Assembly: GCA_036346255.1 (NCBI GenBank)
Contig: CM070639.1
Coordinates: 27,186,165 to 27,250,164, forward strand
Direction of reading: 5' to 3'
Source of the DNA: Ampelocalamus luodianensis
Taxonomy: Eukaryota; Streptophyta; Magnoliopsida; Poales; Poaceae
Length of the DNA stretch: 64,000 bases
Shown here: positions 41,190 to 52,571 of the stretch, piece by piece
How positions within the stretch are numbered: position 1 is the stretch's first letter
Layout: every line of letters starts with the position of its first letter
The notes under the pieces: model-generated
The model's database searches: none
What the model was told of the DNA's origin: nothing
Seen by the model: only the letters and a program-made list of their open reading frames with translations
Translations under genes and position numbers: made by a program

Positions 41190-42150
41190 TCAACTAAAGT
41201 GGCACATTGTCTACCAGTCGAACCAAGATTCGTACCGGTCACCTTGCGGAGCTCTATATCGCCAGGATCGTGAGCTTGCATGGGGTACCGAAGACGATCA
41301 TTTCTGATCGTGGATCCATCTTCACTTCCCACTTCTGGCATAGCTTGCAAGAGGCTATGGGAACTCGCCTTTCTTTTCACTCAAAGATTTCACCCCAAAG
41401 CGGATGGTCGGACCAGAGGGTCAGCCAAGTTTTGGAGGACATGTCATGAGCTTGTGTCCTTTCCTATGGGAAGCATTGGGAGAAGTGCTTGCCATTCGCC
41501 GAGTTTTCTTATAACAACGGTTTCAAGCGCCTCGGCATGGCACCATTCGAGGCCTTATACGGAGAAAGTGTAGAACCCGTTGAACTGGTGCGAGACCGGT
41601 GAAAGACCTTTCTTTGGCGGGCTCGATTAATGAGGCCGAGAGTCAAGTCCGGCTCATTCGTGACGCTGCGCACACTCAATCCGAGCGAGAAGAGCTATGC
41701 GGATCGTCGTCGTCGTGAGTTGAGCTTTGAGCCCAATGACTTCGTTTATCTCAAGGTTTCTCCTCTGAAAGGTCACCAGCGTTTTGGTGTCAAGGGAAAG
41801 TTAGCTCCTCGATATGTTGGCCCCTACCGTATTATCGAGAAGAAAGGAGCTGTTGCCTACAAGTTGGAGTTGCCTGCTGCACTTGCGGGAGTACATGATG
41901 TGTTCCATGTGTCCCAGCTAAAGAAGTGCCTCCGTGTTCCAACAGAGGAAGCTCCGTTGGAAACTCTTGATGTCCAGGAAGATTTGACCTACATGCGCGT
42001 CTGTTCGCATACTCGAGGAAGCTGAACGAAGAACGAGGAATAAGACCATCAAGTTCCTTAAGGTTCAGTGGTCAAACCATTCCGAGGATGAAGCTACTTG
42101 GGAGCGAGAAGATCGCCTCCGTGCAGACTACCCCTCTTTCTTTTCCGAGT
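41190..42150 (+). pseudogene. pol: Integrase core and chromodomain-type tail, element D
   Basis: Integrase pieces: AELYIARIVSLHGVPKTIIS with DRGSIFTSHFW (Asp 2), SLQEAMGTRL, VSQVLEDM, then in another frame MAPFEALYGE-like sequence. A long open stretch follows: KSYADRRRRELSFEPNDF, KGKLAPRYVGPYRIIEKKG, VHDVFHVSQLKKCLRVPTEE and LETLDVQEDLTYM. The tail encodes KFLKVQWSNHSEDEATWERE and stops at FFSE-TGA (about 42150). The zinc-binding domain, Asp 1 and the Glu motif are lost or unreadable. Confidence 0.88.
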
Positions 42151-42178
42151 GAACCAAATCTCGGGACGAGATTTTTGT

Positions 42179-42192
42179 AAGGGGGGGAGGTT
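42179..42192 (+). promoter_or_regulatory. Polypurine tract, element D
   Basis: AAGGGGGGGAGGTT directly before the LTR D2 start at 42193. Confidence 0.85.
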
Positions 42193-45100
42193 TGTAACAT
42201 CCCCAATTTCAACTTGTGGTGTAAGTGTAAGAAAATGAGTAGAAATTAAAACTTTTCTTACATCATGTATTTCTGCGTGTACTAAACAATTATTGTACAA
42301 GAGTATGGGAATACAAAGTCACAAGTCTTTTGGATCCAGATCTTGATCCTCCAAAACAATCTTGTCGATCTTGTGATCCTTCTCGGAAATATTTTCCTAA
42401 GTTCTTGGGATGGTTGGTGACCCTCTAAAAATTTCACAATTTTTAGAAATTGTTCGAATATTTTTAAGGGTCATCAAACTTGTTTGACTTGTAGTCAAAC
42501 CTAGCTCAAAGCATTGTATAATTTACGGAGAAAAGTGCTCAGCATAAAAACCTCTGAAAATTTTATACAAGATCCATCTCAAGGTTAGCAAGCCACCATC
42601 AAAATTTCATAAAATTTGGAGCTAGTTCTATCTCTTGAGACCCCTTCAAAATCTCAATTCAAATTAAAACTCTAAACTGGTCCGAGTCAAACTTAGACTC
42701 AAACCAGTGTCGACTTTCAGTCTTGGTCGCACCGAGCCACATAAGCCGTGTCGGGCTCGGTCGGGTTGGGCGCGGGTGGTGCAGTGCGTTGGATTTCAAA
42801 TCCAACGATCAAGGACCTCCTCGGGTCTTTGTAAAGACCTCCCACCCGCACGACCTCCTCTGTTCTATTTGCAAAGACAACCCTCGAGGACCTCCCTAGG
42901 ACCTCCTTTGCACCTTTGCAAAGACCACCCTCGGCGACCTCCTCAGCCCTCCACGACCACCCCTAGCACTTGGGTGATCGTGGGCCGTCCATCTTGAGAT
43001 CTGTGGCTCAGACCTCCCCTAAGTGTTAGGACCTCTAACACATAATTCTAAATCTGAGCCCTTGGATTTCAATCCAACAGCTCACGACCTCCCTAGTGGG
43101 AGCTCTGTGCTGATTTTAGCCGTTGAGCTCTTTTGACCTGGTCCTCTCACTGTCGGGTGGGCCTGGGCATTATCAATTTTTGTGCATGACAGTAGGGAGC
43201 AGTGCCTTGTCAACTCTAGGGCTGACAAAAGGCTATGTGCTGCCAACATTAAATGTCTGGCAGCACCTTTTGCTCAAAAGTCACCCTGACAACCTACTCC
43301 CATCACCTCATGTGTACTATAGCTCAGTGCACCCATAAGCTTGGCCCTGGTTCATTTTGGCGCTTGGCTATATATGGATCGGGCTTCTCCTTAAGCTTCT
43401 TTGGATCCATTCTTGCACCCTATTTTCTTTCTCTGCTCTTGAGCTCAAGTCACCCAAAGCCTCTGCCACCATTGCTCGACCTTGAAGATCTCCGACCTCA
43501 GAGCTTGGTGGTTCAATATTGCAATAGCGGCTGTTCTTTTGTTCTCTTGATCACCTCAAGCCTCCCTAACTTGATTTGTTTAACCATCACGGAGGTAGAC
43601 GACTTGGGAGCTTGTTTCGTGGCGGGAGCCGTCTTCTTCACCTCCGCGACCTCCACGCCACCGGAGCTCCTGCGACCATTCTCGAGCCTCCTTCATTCCA
43701 CGGTAAGTACCTCGATGTCGGAAATCCCTATTCTTTTAGACCTCTTTAGGTGTTCGTGTTGGCGCATTCTGTCTCCAGCGATTATCTCGGCTAGCGCGGT
43801 AGGAGCTGTTCTAGGGTAGCTTTGGCATTTTAGGTCCTCCTCCTATTTGGGACTCATCCGTGTTCTTGGTTCCGCCGACGAGGTCCACATCGCGCGGCAA
43901 GCCGCTGAACTTCGCTCGGGTTTTGCCGATTCGCAAATCCCGTTTTGTCATGTTCTTGGACCACATTAATGCTCAAATCATTGCTCATCATTGGTGCATT
44001 AATTGTGTCCCAATTTGTCTTTGTGGAGTCAGCGACGTGTGGGCGAGGCCTTAGAATTAAAGTCAGGAAGTCATTAAGTGTCCCTTTTAGGTTCATTTAT
44101 TGTCAATCATTAGATGCATTAAATTTGTCTTGGCCGCTTGTCGGAGGTCTGCACCATTAAAACCACTCTAGGACCTCCTCGGGCTAATCTTAGCCGTCCC
44201 CGACCTCTCCAAGTTTAGATCTGGGCCTTAGGATCTTTTCCGAAAAATCCTAAGTCTCTGGACCTCCCCCTAATCGTATCCTGGCCGTTAAAGACCTCCG
44301 TAGGTTAAATCTCAGCCGTTAGGACCACCCTCCGCCTTGGGGTCCTCTTTGCAAAAGACCTCCTTGAGGTCCTCTGTGCGAAAGGACCTTCCTTGGTCGT
44401 TTTATAAAAACCACCCTCTCGGACCACCCTCACCGAGGTCCTCTTTGCAAAAGACCACCCTGGCCTTTTGTAAGGAAAACCTTCAAAACCACCCCACCGA
44501 GGTCCTCTTTGCAAAAGACCACCCCTGGTACTTTGTAAAGAGAACCTTCAAAACTACCTTTGGGGTCCTCTTTGCAAAAAGGCCACCTCTGGTCCTTTGT
44601 GAAGAAGGCCGTCTAGGACCTCCCTGTCGGCTCTGGATCGTTAGATTTAGATCTAACGGGCTAGACCTCCTCAGTCTATTTACAACTCTATCGCTTAGTT
44701 TCTCTCTTGGTCGTTCATCTTTAGATCTACGGCTCGGATCTGGAGAACATTCGGACCCTCCGGATGCGATCTTGATCTAGGCCGTCCATCTCAAGATCCA
44801 AGGCCCGGTCGTTGAGGTGCTCGGATGGTCCGAACATCCCATCTCACGTGGGCCGTTGGATCTAAATCCATCGGTGGAGTCAGTGGCAGTTAAGACCTCC
44901 TCAGGAGATCTTAGCCGTCAAAGACCTCCCTCCTTCCGATCTCACCGCTCAGACCTCCTCGTTAGATCCGGTAGTCAAGTCGGATCTAACGGCTAAGACC
45001 TCCCTAGGCGCGATGAGGTCTTTGCGCCCGTGCTCGTGCGGGTGTTAGCATCTGAGATCGTGAGCCGTGCGATCTTTGATCAACGGCCCACGACCTCCAT

Positions 45101-47299
45101 GTTCGATGGTTTTCATATTTAGTTTCCGAGAGCTTTTATTTGCACTTATTAATTGTTTTAAACTTCAAAATTTCATATCTTTTTCTCTGTAGCTCCAAAT
45201 TTAACAAACTAAAGTTCTATAAGTGCATCTGTTAAAGTACTTTAGTTTAGTATAGGTTTTACCATAGTCTTTAATACTGAAATTAATCATGTCTTAGATT
45301 TATAACTTAGAAAAATCATAACTAAATCGTTTTAACTCCAAATGACCTGAAATTTTATATGGGTTATCACTATACCAGTAGGAAGCCACCATAAAAATTT
45401 CAGCTTCAAAATCTTTCTAGAAAATGTTTTGCTACAAAGCTAATTATGGCCGAAAATAGGTTTTAGAGAATATCTTTTGCACCACAAATCCAAATTAGGT
45501 TTTCCAGTTTCTATGTCTAGGTATATTCGTATTTTACCTTGTGTATAAATTTAGTCGCATCTGGATAATTTTTGCTTGCTCTTTTGTTTAAGTGTTGCTA
45601 GTCTTATTGGTTGTTTTAGCTCCTTCGCTTAGGATTCGATATTTGCATGTAACCCCAGAACGACCCTCCGCAACAAGTTGAGCAACAACAAGCGAGCAAG
45701 CAGTTTGATCATTTCCATTAATCCCATTACTTTCAAAGTCTAATATTTTGTTTAACTTCTATGTATGCATTGCTATTTTGTTGTTAAATTGATTAGTTAG
45801 ACCTCTAGTTGCATAATCTGTAGGTAAATAATTATCCTCTACTACCTGAGCCTAGGTTACTTGCTGTGGTTAGAGTTCGATGGATGAACTCTTATCACTT
45901 AGTAGATTACGAATGAATATTGCTTAGCCATGCCTAGTTATCGGTAGTATTGGGCGATCATCGACTTAGTCGGTGATCTTGATCACACAACTACTTATAC
46001 TACTCCATTATGTCCAACCCTTGTGTTTTATTGATTTACAAATCAAAATTCAAAACAAAATTATATCTTGACTTGGGCACAATGGTATGTTGGTGTGATC
46101 TTTTGGGTGTGATTGGAATGGTGCCTAAGTCCCTAAGGACCGAGTTACTTGTGCCATTGATCCAAGCAATTATTGCGTGCTAACCACACGAGGGGGATAT
46201 GGAACCTCTCTTGACTAAGTACTTTGGGAGGTGCTAATTATGAGCTGGTCGGTGGGTGTGTGCGTGTGTGTGTTTGTGGTGTGCGAGGGGAGCATTAGCT
46301 GTCCGGTTAGGCTGTCTAATGTATCCTTCTCCCGTGGGTTGCGGCTCTTAATTAGCATCGTCCATTGGAAAGCGTCTTGTTAGACTTAGCCATGCCTGCA
46401 TACCGAAGGAAGTGTGCTAACCGTGGCTGGTGGAAAGGCGGTCTATCGTGTGGGTACATTGGTACACCCCTGCAGGGTTAAAACTATTCGAATAGCCTCG
46501 TCCTAGGTTATGGACACGCTTGGTTATTTCCCACAAGAACTAGACTACAACCTTTTAAAAACTTAAACTTGACATGGATGGTATGAAGGGGTACTTCATG
46601 CTACTGTTGTGGTGACTATGGGTTAGTCACTTCTAGGTTAGTGTTGTCTCTATCTATGTTATATTTGTCTCTCTTTATTTGAACAATAAAAGTTAATTGC
46701 AAACTTGCTTTGAATCTATTACCTTATTGTAAATGAAAACTTGCTTTATCTTTGAAAATAAGTCCAAAGCCTCATCCACTTAAATAAAGCTTGCATGTAG
46801 TTAATTATAGTTCGTTATCTCACACGTCGGTCTTGCAGTACAAAAACAAGTTTTGTACTCATCCGCTTTGCTTAATATTAATTGTTGCGAGAGGAAGAAG
46901 GTGAGCCCCAAGGGCCTCACTTTTGTGAGTCGTGTTGCGTGCACTGTTTGGGACGATTAGCTTGGCGGTCCGGTTGGTTGCCTTGTGGGTAAAGGCACAC
47001 CGATTGGCTTTTGTTCATCGCCATCTTATGGCCATTTTGCTTCATTGTGTATTTACCTATCTTTATGAATTTTGGCATCGGCCTCTCTTTTGTAATAACT
47101 CTCTTTATATTATCTATGTCTTTCAGTTATTGCTTTTGCTTGACTCTATGTGTATGAATGGAATTGATGCATGATTTTGTAGCGGTGTGTATCTGCATTT
47201 AGGAAGTATACATATCTCGAGGCTTAGTTTATTTGATTTGTCTTGTTAGGACCAAGTGGATGGTTAAACAAGACAAGCCGAATAAACCGGGTCCTCACA
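42193..47299 (+). repeat. LTR D2 (3' LTR of element D)
   Basis: Partner of 34215-39330. Sub-features: GACCTCC blocks 42815-43120 and 44160-45110, TATA 43368-43377, donor-like GT 43703, hairpin 45956-45978, palindrome 46484-46495. Differences from D1 cluster at CAG/CTG/CCG words. Confidence 0.95.
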
Positions 47300-47304
47300 A
47301 GCTA
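47300..47304. repeat. Target-site duplication of D (right), AGCTA
   Basis: One mismatch to GGCTA at 34210-34214. The LTR B sequence resumes here. Confidence 0.75.
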
Positions 47305-47585
47305 ACCTGGTCGATCGTTGTTCTAGCCATCTTGGCGCTTTTGCTTCATTGTCATTCTTGTATATTGTTCTATTTGGCCGGTCGGCTCTCTTTGTAATAA
47401 CTTTACTTTAGGTCGTTGTTGAACTTAGTGATATATGTTGTATGGAATTGATGTGTAATTTTGTGATGATGTACATATGCTGCAGTGCAGGAAGCATATG
47501 TCCATCGAGGCTTAGAATGTTTAATTAGTAATGCTAGAGCCATTTGGAGGTTAAGTGTTACTAGTTAAATATTCCGGTCCTCACA
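47305..47585 (+). repeat. LTR B, right part
   Basis: The last 281 bp of the middle array LTR. It matches 23966-24247 and ends TCCGGTCCTCACA. Confidence 0.93.
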
Positions 47586-47588
47586 AAG

Positions 47589-47601
47589 TTGGTATCGAGC
47601 C
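47589..47601 (+). promoter_or_regulatory. Primer binding site, second array unit
   Basis: TTGGTATCGAGCC, one base shorter than the first unit (CAGAG read as CGAG). Confidence 0.88.
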
Positions 47602-48187
47602 ATCTTGACCAGTAGAAACCCCTAGCTTGGTCGCCTCTAGGATATTTTGAAAACTTACTTTAAAAGGTTTGTAAAACTTAAGTAAGTTCTCTAATTTTCT
47701 CCTTACTGCCTTAGCTTGCTCATCTCACCTTGCTCTCACTTAAGTTTGAAAAAGTTGTTCCTCTCTTCCTTTCAAAAATTAGCATTTATCGATTAGTTTG
47801 GTTTTGGGAGAAACATGAGAGCTTGGAGAAAAGAATTTGGACAGCTAGCTAGTGGTTAGTAATTAAGGTAGGAAATGAGAGGTAAATTCAACTAAAACTT
47901 GTGGGAATGAAAGGGTAAGGAGTGATATGAGATTAGCTAATGCCTATACTCTATTAGGTGGTTATACCTTGATTTTTGGACTGTTTTGAGCTAGAAATTA
48001 GTGCTGAAATTTTGGTTCTTCGCAAACGATTGCTCGTTCTTCCATACGGGTTAGTCGTTTCGGAAAGTTGATTCGGTGACTTATAGTCTCATGTTCTCTT
48101 GTGGCTATTCTTTGGTTATTTTAACTAAGTTTGGATGTCTGTGCTCTTGGGTCTTGAACTGTATCTAACTTGTCTTAGTAAATCAGG
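47602..48187 (+). other. Untranslated leader, second array unit
   Basis: Counterpart of 24265-24852. No gene. Confidence 0.7.
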
Positions 48188-49290
48188 ATGGCTGGTGGGA
48201 CACGTAGCGGCCGAAATCAGCCGGGTAGTCCCGATGAGGAGCTTCCCCCTCCTCCAACCATGGCGGAAGTCCTCATGCAGATCGAACGCAATCGTTCGGA
48301 GGACCGTAGGGTGTTGGAGGTTATCGCCAGAAACACCTCCACTCCCTCTGGTGCCTCCGGATCTGGAGGTGGTGGACACCAGACTCGTGGGGGGCTTGCG
48401 GAGTTCCTCCGTACGCAGCCTCCTACCTTCTCCCGGTCCGAGGATCCCTTGGGCGCGACGGCTGAGCTGCGTCGATTGAGCGAAGCTCAACGTCGCCGAT
48501 GCGAGAGAACAGAGCGGGCACTTTTCGCATCCCATCGGTTGGAGGGTGCGGCACTCTCATGGTGGGAGAATTTCCTCGCCATGCAGCCGCGAGACACGTG
48601 GTCTCGTGGGAGGAGTTTCGCCGCCTTTCCGTCGGGCCCATGTCCTGCCGGCTGATGAAGTCAAGAAGAAGGAGTTCCTTGCGCTCAAACAGGGCGCAAA
48701 TGCGTGATCGAGTACCTCCATGAGTTCAACCATTTGGCGAGTACGCTCCTGCCGAGGTGGCCACGATGAGGCCAAGCGTGAGAAGTTCATGGAGGGCTTG
48801 TGCGAGGAGCTTCAGACAAGCTCTCTGTTGTGGATTTCACGACTTCGGACCTTGGTGGACAAGGCCATCATCGCGAGCACAAGGCGAGAGCGCCGCGAGT
48901 CCCGCAGCGCAAGTGGGAGGCCCAGATGCACGCAGTGGCCTCGTTCGTCCCAGAAGTTGGGCTCGCACGGTGGCCCGTTCCTTGGCTTCACCACCGCCGA
49001 GGCCTTCGGCACCGCCTCCCGTCCTCCGCAGCCGTGACTCGATCCGTGCGCTGCGACCCAGCAGCGGTGTTCCCGCAACCCGCGGCCGACGTCACCGCTT
49101 CTCATCGCCATAACAAGGCCACTACGCGAGTAGTTGTCCTAAGAAGATCGAGCGGCCCTCGTCCTAATGGAGGACGCGGCAAGGAGTGGTCACCACACGA
49201 CCGAAGACCCGGGCTTGGGAGCGGCCGAGTCAACCACATCTCGGTGAGGAGGCACAGAGGCGCCCGGCGTGGTGTTGGGTACGCTCCTTG
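48188..49290 (+). pseudogene. gag: gag, second array unit (C)
   Basis: The ATG at 48188 opens a better-preserved frame than in unit A, 155 codons long: MAGGTRSGRNQPGSPDEELP, PPTMAEVLMQIERNRSED, RRVLEVIARNTST, a Gly-rich linker, GGLAEFLRTQPPTFSRSEDP, RALFASHRLEGAALSWWENF and LAMQPRDTWSRGRSF. After about 48640 the capsid C-part, basic linker and knuckle remnant (HNKATTRVV, or SSCPKK in another frame) continue in shifted frames to the VNHIS spacer. The start methionine is chosen because both units share it. Confidence 0.9.
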
Positions 49291-49800
49291 TTAATTTGCA
49301 TCCTGCTACGATTTTATTTGACTCAGGGCTTCGCATTCTTTTATTTCGAGGTCTTTTCTTTGTTGATTGTGGGCTTCACCGTGATCCTTTGGGGATTCCA
49401 TCGCTGATTCGCTCTCGGGTTCGGAAATGAGAGTGACCAAGTATGCCGGATGTTCCTATCCACATCGAAGGAGTGGGATTCTTGGCGAATCTTATCCTAC
49501 TCGACTCGACGCTTGGATGTGATTCTTGGCATGGATTGGTTGTCCCAACACTTGGGGCAAATCGATTGTGCCGGAAGATTGTCTACCTCACCACCCTTGG
49601 GTGAACAGGTTGGGTTTTCCCAGCCATAGAACCCCATCTTTATGTCCTTGAAGCAAAGCCAGCATTGGAGATCCGTGATGTTCCCACGAGATGTGAGTTC
49701 GTGGATGTCTTTCCGAAGACTTGCTTCGCATGCCACTGCTCGAGATCTGGGTTTGTGATCGAGTTCTTTGCCCTCACGCCCTATTTCTAAGAGACCGATC
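49291..49800 (+). pseudogene. pol: Protease and PR-RT linker, second array unit (C)
   Basis: Readable fragments: LFDSG at about 49315 (frame lost at once, as in unit A), HIEGVGFLANLILLDS, LDVILGMDWLSQHLGQIDC-type sequence, then DVF and AMPL-like traces of the RT entry. The order is the same as in A, with more single-base lesions. Confidence 0.8.
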
Positions 49801-50570
49801 GCATGCCTCCTAATGAGTTGGAGGAGTCAAGAAGCAACCGGGTGAGCTGCAAGAGAAGGGTTTTATCCGTCCTAGCTCATCTCCTTGGGGTTGTCGATTA
49901 TCTTTGTGAAGAAGAAGGACAAGACCTTGCGCATGTGTGTTGATTACCGTCAAAGCTTAATGAGGTGACGGTAAAGAACAAGTATCCTTTGCCCGGATTG
50001 ATGATCTCTTGATCGCTTGGCCGAACACGAGTCTTCTCAAGATTGACTTGAGATTGGGCTATCATCAAGTCGGGATCGTAATGAGGATATTCCTAAGATA
50101 GCCTTTGCTACTCGTTATGGTCTTTACGAGTACACCGTCATGTCTTTTGGTTTGACTAATGCTCTGCTTTATTCATGAACCTAATGAACTCGATATTCAT
50201 GGGGTATTTGGATAGGTTTGTGGTGGTATTCATCGACGATATCCTTATCTACTCCAAGAGTGAAGAAGAGCATGGTGAGCATCTTAAGCTTGTGTTGGGC
50301 AAGCTGCGTGAGCACCAGTTGTATGCCAAATTCAGCAAGTGCGAGTTCTGGTTGAAGGAAGTGGCATTCTTAGGCCATGTTCTTTCAGCAGGAGGTGTGG
50401 CTGTGGATCCTAGTAAGGTCAGTGATGTGCTATCTTGGGGTCAGCCCAAGTCAGTCACGGATGTGCGGAGTTTTCTTGGTTTGGCTGGCTACTATCGCCG
50501 CTTCATCGAGAATTTCTCCAAGATTGCAAAGCCTATGACCGAAGGCGCTCAAGAAAGACAAGAAGTTTGA
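49801..50570 (+). pseudogene. pol: Reverse transcriptase, second array unit (C)
   Basis: The early RT (GFIRPSSSPWG, VKKKDKTLRMCVDYR) is frameshifted. From 50175 a continuous frame holds MNLMNSIFMGYLDRFVVVF, IDDILIYSKSEEEHGEHLKL, YAKFSKCEFWLKEVAFLGHV and FLGLAGYYRRFIENFSKIAK. The catalytic box is FIDD. This copy supplies the bases missing from unit A at about 27000 and 27090. One frameshift at about 50545 leads into RNase H. Confidence 0.93.
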
Positions 50571-51020
50571 GTGGTCATTGCTTGTGATGTGAGTTTTCAG
50601 GAACTCAAGAATCGGTTGACCTCAGCCCCGGTGCTTGTTCTCCCTGATATTCACAAGAGTTTTGATATCTATTGTGATGCTTCTCGTCAGGGTCTTGGCT
50701 GTGTTCTTATGCAGGAGGGCAAGGTTGTGGCCTATGCATCCGCGGGCAGGTTGAGGCCTCATGAACTCAACTATCCTACTCATGACTTGGAGTTAGCTGC
50801 TGTGGTCCATGCACTCAAGATTTGGCGGCATTATCTGATTGGTAACCACTGTGAGGTGTATTCCGACCACAAGAGCTTGAAGTACTTGTTCACCCAGCCA
50901 GATCTGAACCTCAGGCAAAGAAGATGGTTGGAATTGATCAAGGACTATGATATGGGTATCCAGTATCACCCGGGCAAGGCCAATGTTGTTGCAGATGCGC
51001 TTAGTCGAAAGGTGTATTGT
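50571..51020 (+). pseudogene. pol: RNase H, second array unit (C)
   Basis: One open frame with FDIYCDASRQGLGCVLMQEG, RLRPHELNYPTHDLELAAVV, HALKIWRHYLIGNHCEVYSD, HKSLKYLFTQPDLNLRQRRW and YHPGKANVVADALSRK. All acidic catalytic positions that I can recognise are present. A three-base insertion relative to A makes ASAGRLRP of ASRQLRP. Confidence 0.93.
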
Positions 51021-52530
51021 AACGTGTTGATGCTCCAAGAGCAGCAGCCTACCCTCATTCGAAATTCCAGCGCCTCAATTTGGGTTTGATCGAGCACGGT
51101 TCTCTTGCTACCTTGGTTGTGCAACCAACCTTGGTGGACCAAATCAAGGCGCACAGTGATGAGATGTGGGTGTGAGCGAGATCAAGCAGAACATCAAGGA
51201 TGGGATAGCCAAGTGCTTTTCAGAGGATGAGCATGGCGTTGTGTGGTTTGGGCAGCGTCTTGTGGTTCCTAAGGTCATGGAGTTGCGGGATTTGATTCTC
51301 CACGAAGCCCATGATTCTCCTCTGTCCTATCCACCCCGGGCTACCAAGATGTATCGGGACCTTCGTCGAGATTCGTGGACCCGTATGAAGCGCGAGATTG
51401 CGGGTTCGTTGTCGAGTGCGGCGTGTCTTGCCGTGTGAAGGCGAGCATCGGCGTCAGCGAGTCTTCTTCAGCCTTGCCGCGTGCAGTGGAAGTGGGATTC
51501 CGTTGGCATGGACTTCATCACCGGGTTGCCTCGTTTTTCCGGGAAGGATGCCTTGTGGGTCATCATTGACCGCTTGACAAAGGTGGCCCATTTTCTTCCA
51601 ATGACGCGAAGATTGATGTGAGTCGGTTGGCGAACTTGTATATATCTCGCATTGTGAGCTTGCATGGTGTACCACGAACGATTGTGTCAGATCGTGGTTC
51701 TCTTTTCACCTCTCGTTTCTGGCATAAGTTGCAAGAGGCTATGGGTACCCGTCTTACCTTCAGTTCGGCTTACCATCCTCAGACCGATGGTCAGACGGAG
51801 CGAGTCAACCAAGTGTTGGAAGATATGCTCCGTGCTTGTGTTCTTTCCTATGGGAAGAAGTGGGAGAAGTGCCTACCATTTGCTGAGTTCTCCTACAACA
51901 ACGACTATCGAGCCGCCTTGGCATGGCACCATTTGAGGCTTTGTATGGGAAAAGATGCAGAACCCCATTGAACTGGTCAGAGGCTGGTGAGCGGCAGTTT
52001 TTCGGCCCAGATTCGATCAATGAGGCCGAAAGTCAAGTTCAGTTGATCCGCGAGCATCTGCGCACGGCCCAGTCCAGACAAAAGAGCTATGCGGATCGTC
52101 GTCGCCGTGAGTTGAGCTTTGAGCCCAATGCCTTTGTGTATCTCAAAGTCTCACCCTTGAAGGGCCATCAGCGTTTTGGCATCAAGGGCAAGTTGGCTCC
52201 TCGATATGTTGGACCTTACCGTATCATCGAGAGAGTTGGGGCGATTGCATCTGATTGGAGCTACCACCGCACTTGAGGGTGTGCATGATGTGTTCCATGT
52301 TTCACACCAAGAAGTGCCTCCGTGTCCCGACCGAGAAGCTCGTTGAAACTCTCGATGTGCGTGAGAATTTGACCTACCGCGAGCATCCTGTTCGCATTCT
52401 TGAGAATCGAGCGGAGAACAAGGAACAGTGTCATCAAGTTCCTTAAGGTTGATGGTCAAACCATTACGAGGATGAGGCAACTTGGGAGCGAGAAGATCGC
52501 CTTCGTGCAGATTTTCCTTCTTTCTTCTCG
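51021..52530 (+). pseudogene. pol: Integrase with chromodomain-type tail, second array unit (C)
   Basis: The zinc-binding domain (HEAHDSPLS ... RVK) is frame-damaged at 51325-51480. Core motifs: SVGMDFITGLP (about 51500), VSDRGSLFTSRFWHKLQEAM, and HPQTDGQTERVNQVLEDMLR with the catalytic Glu, then WEKCLPFAEFSYNNDY. The C-terminal region carries MAPFEALYGKRCRTPLNW, KSYADRRRRELSFEPNAF and KGKLAPRYVGPYRIIERVG, then ATWERED in a further frame near 52480. As in A, it stops near the PPT. It is longer in frame than A through the catalytic Glu region. Confidence 0.92.
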
Positions 52531-52571
52531 AGTAAACGGAATCTCTGTCGAGATTCTTGTAAGGGGAGAGT

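Larger units (their letters stand above)
34215..47299 (+). mobile_element. Element D: related Ty3/gypsy deletion derivative inserted in LTR B
   Basis: Two LTRs of 5116 bp (34215-39330) and 5107 bp (42193-47299) flank a 2.86-kb interior that lacks gag, PR and most of RT. The remaining pol pieces are out of order. PBS, purine tract and target duplication are all present, so it moved as a complete unit with help from another element. LTR starts (TGTAACATCCCCAATTTC) and LTR ends (GTCCTCACA) resemble the array family; the middles have diverged. Confidence 0.93.
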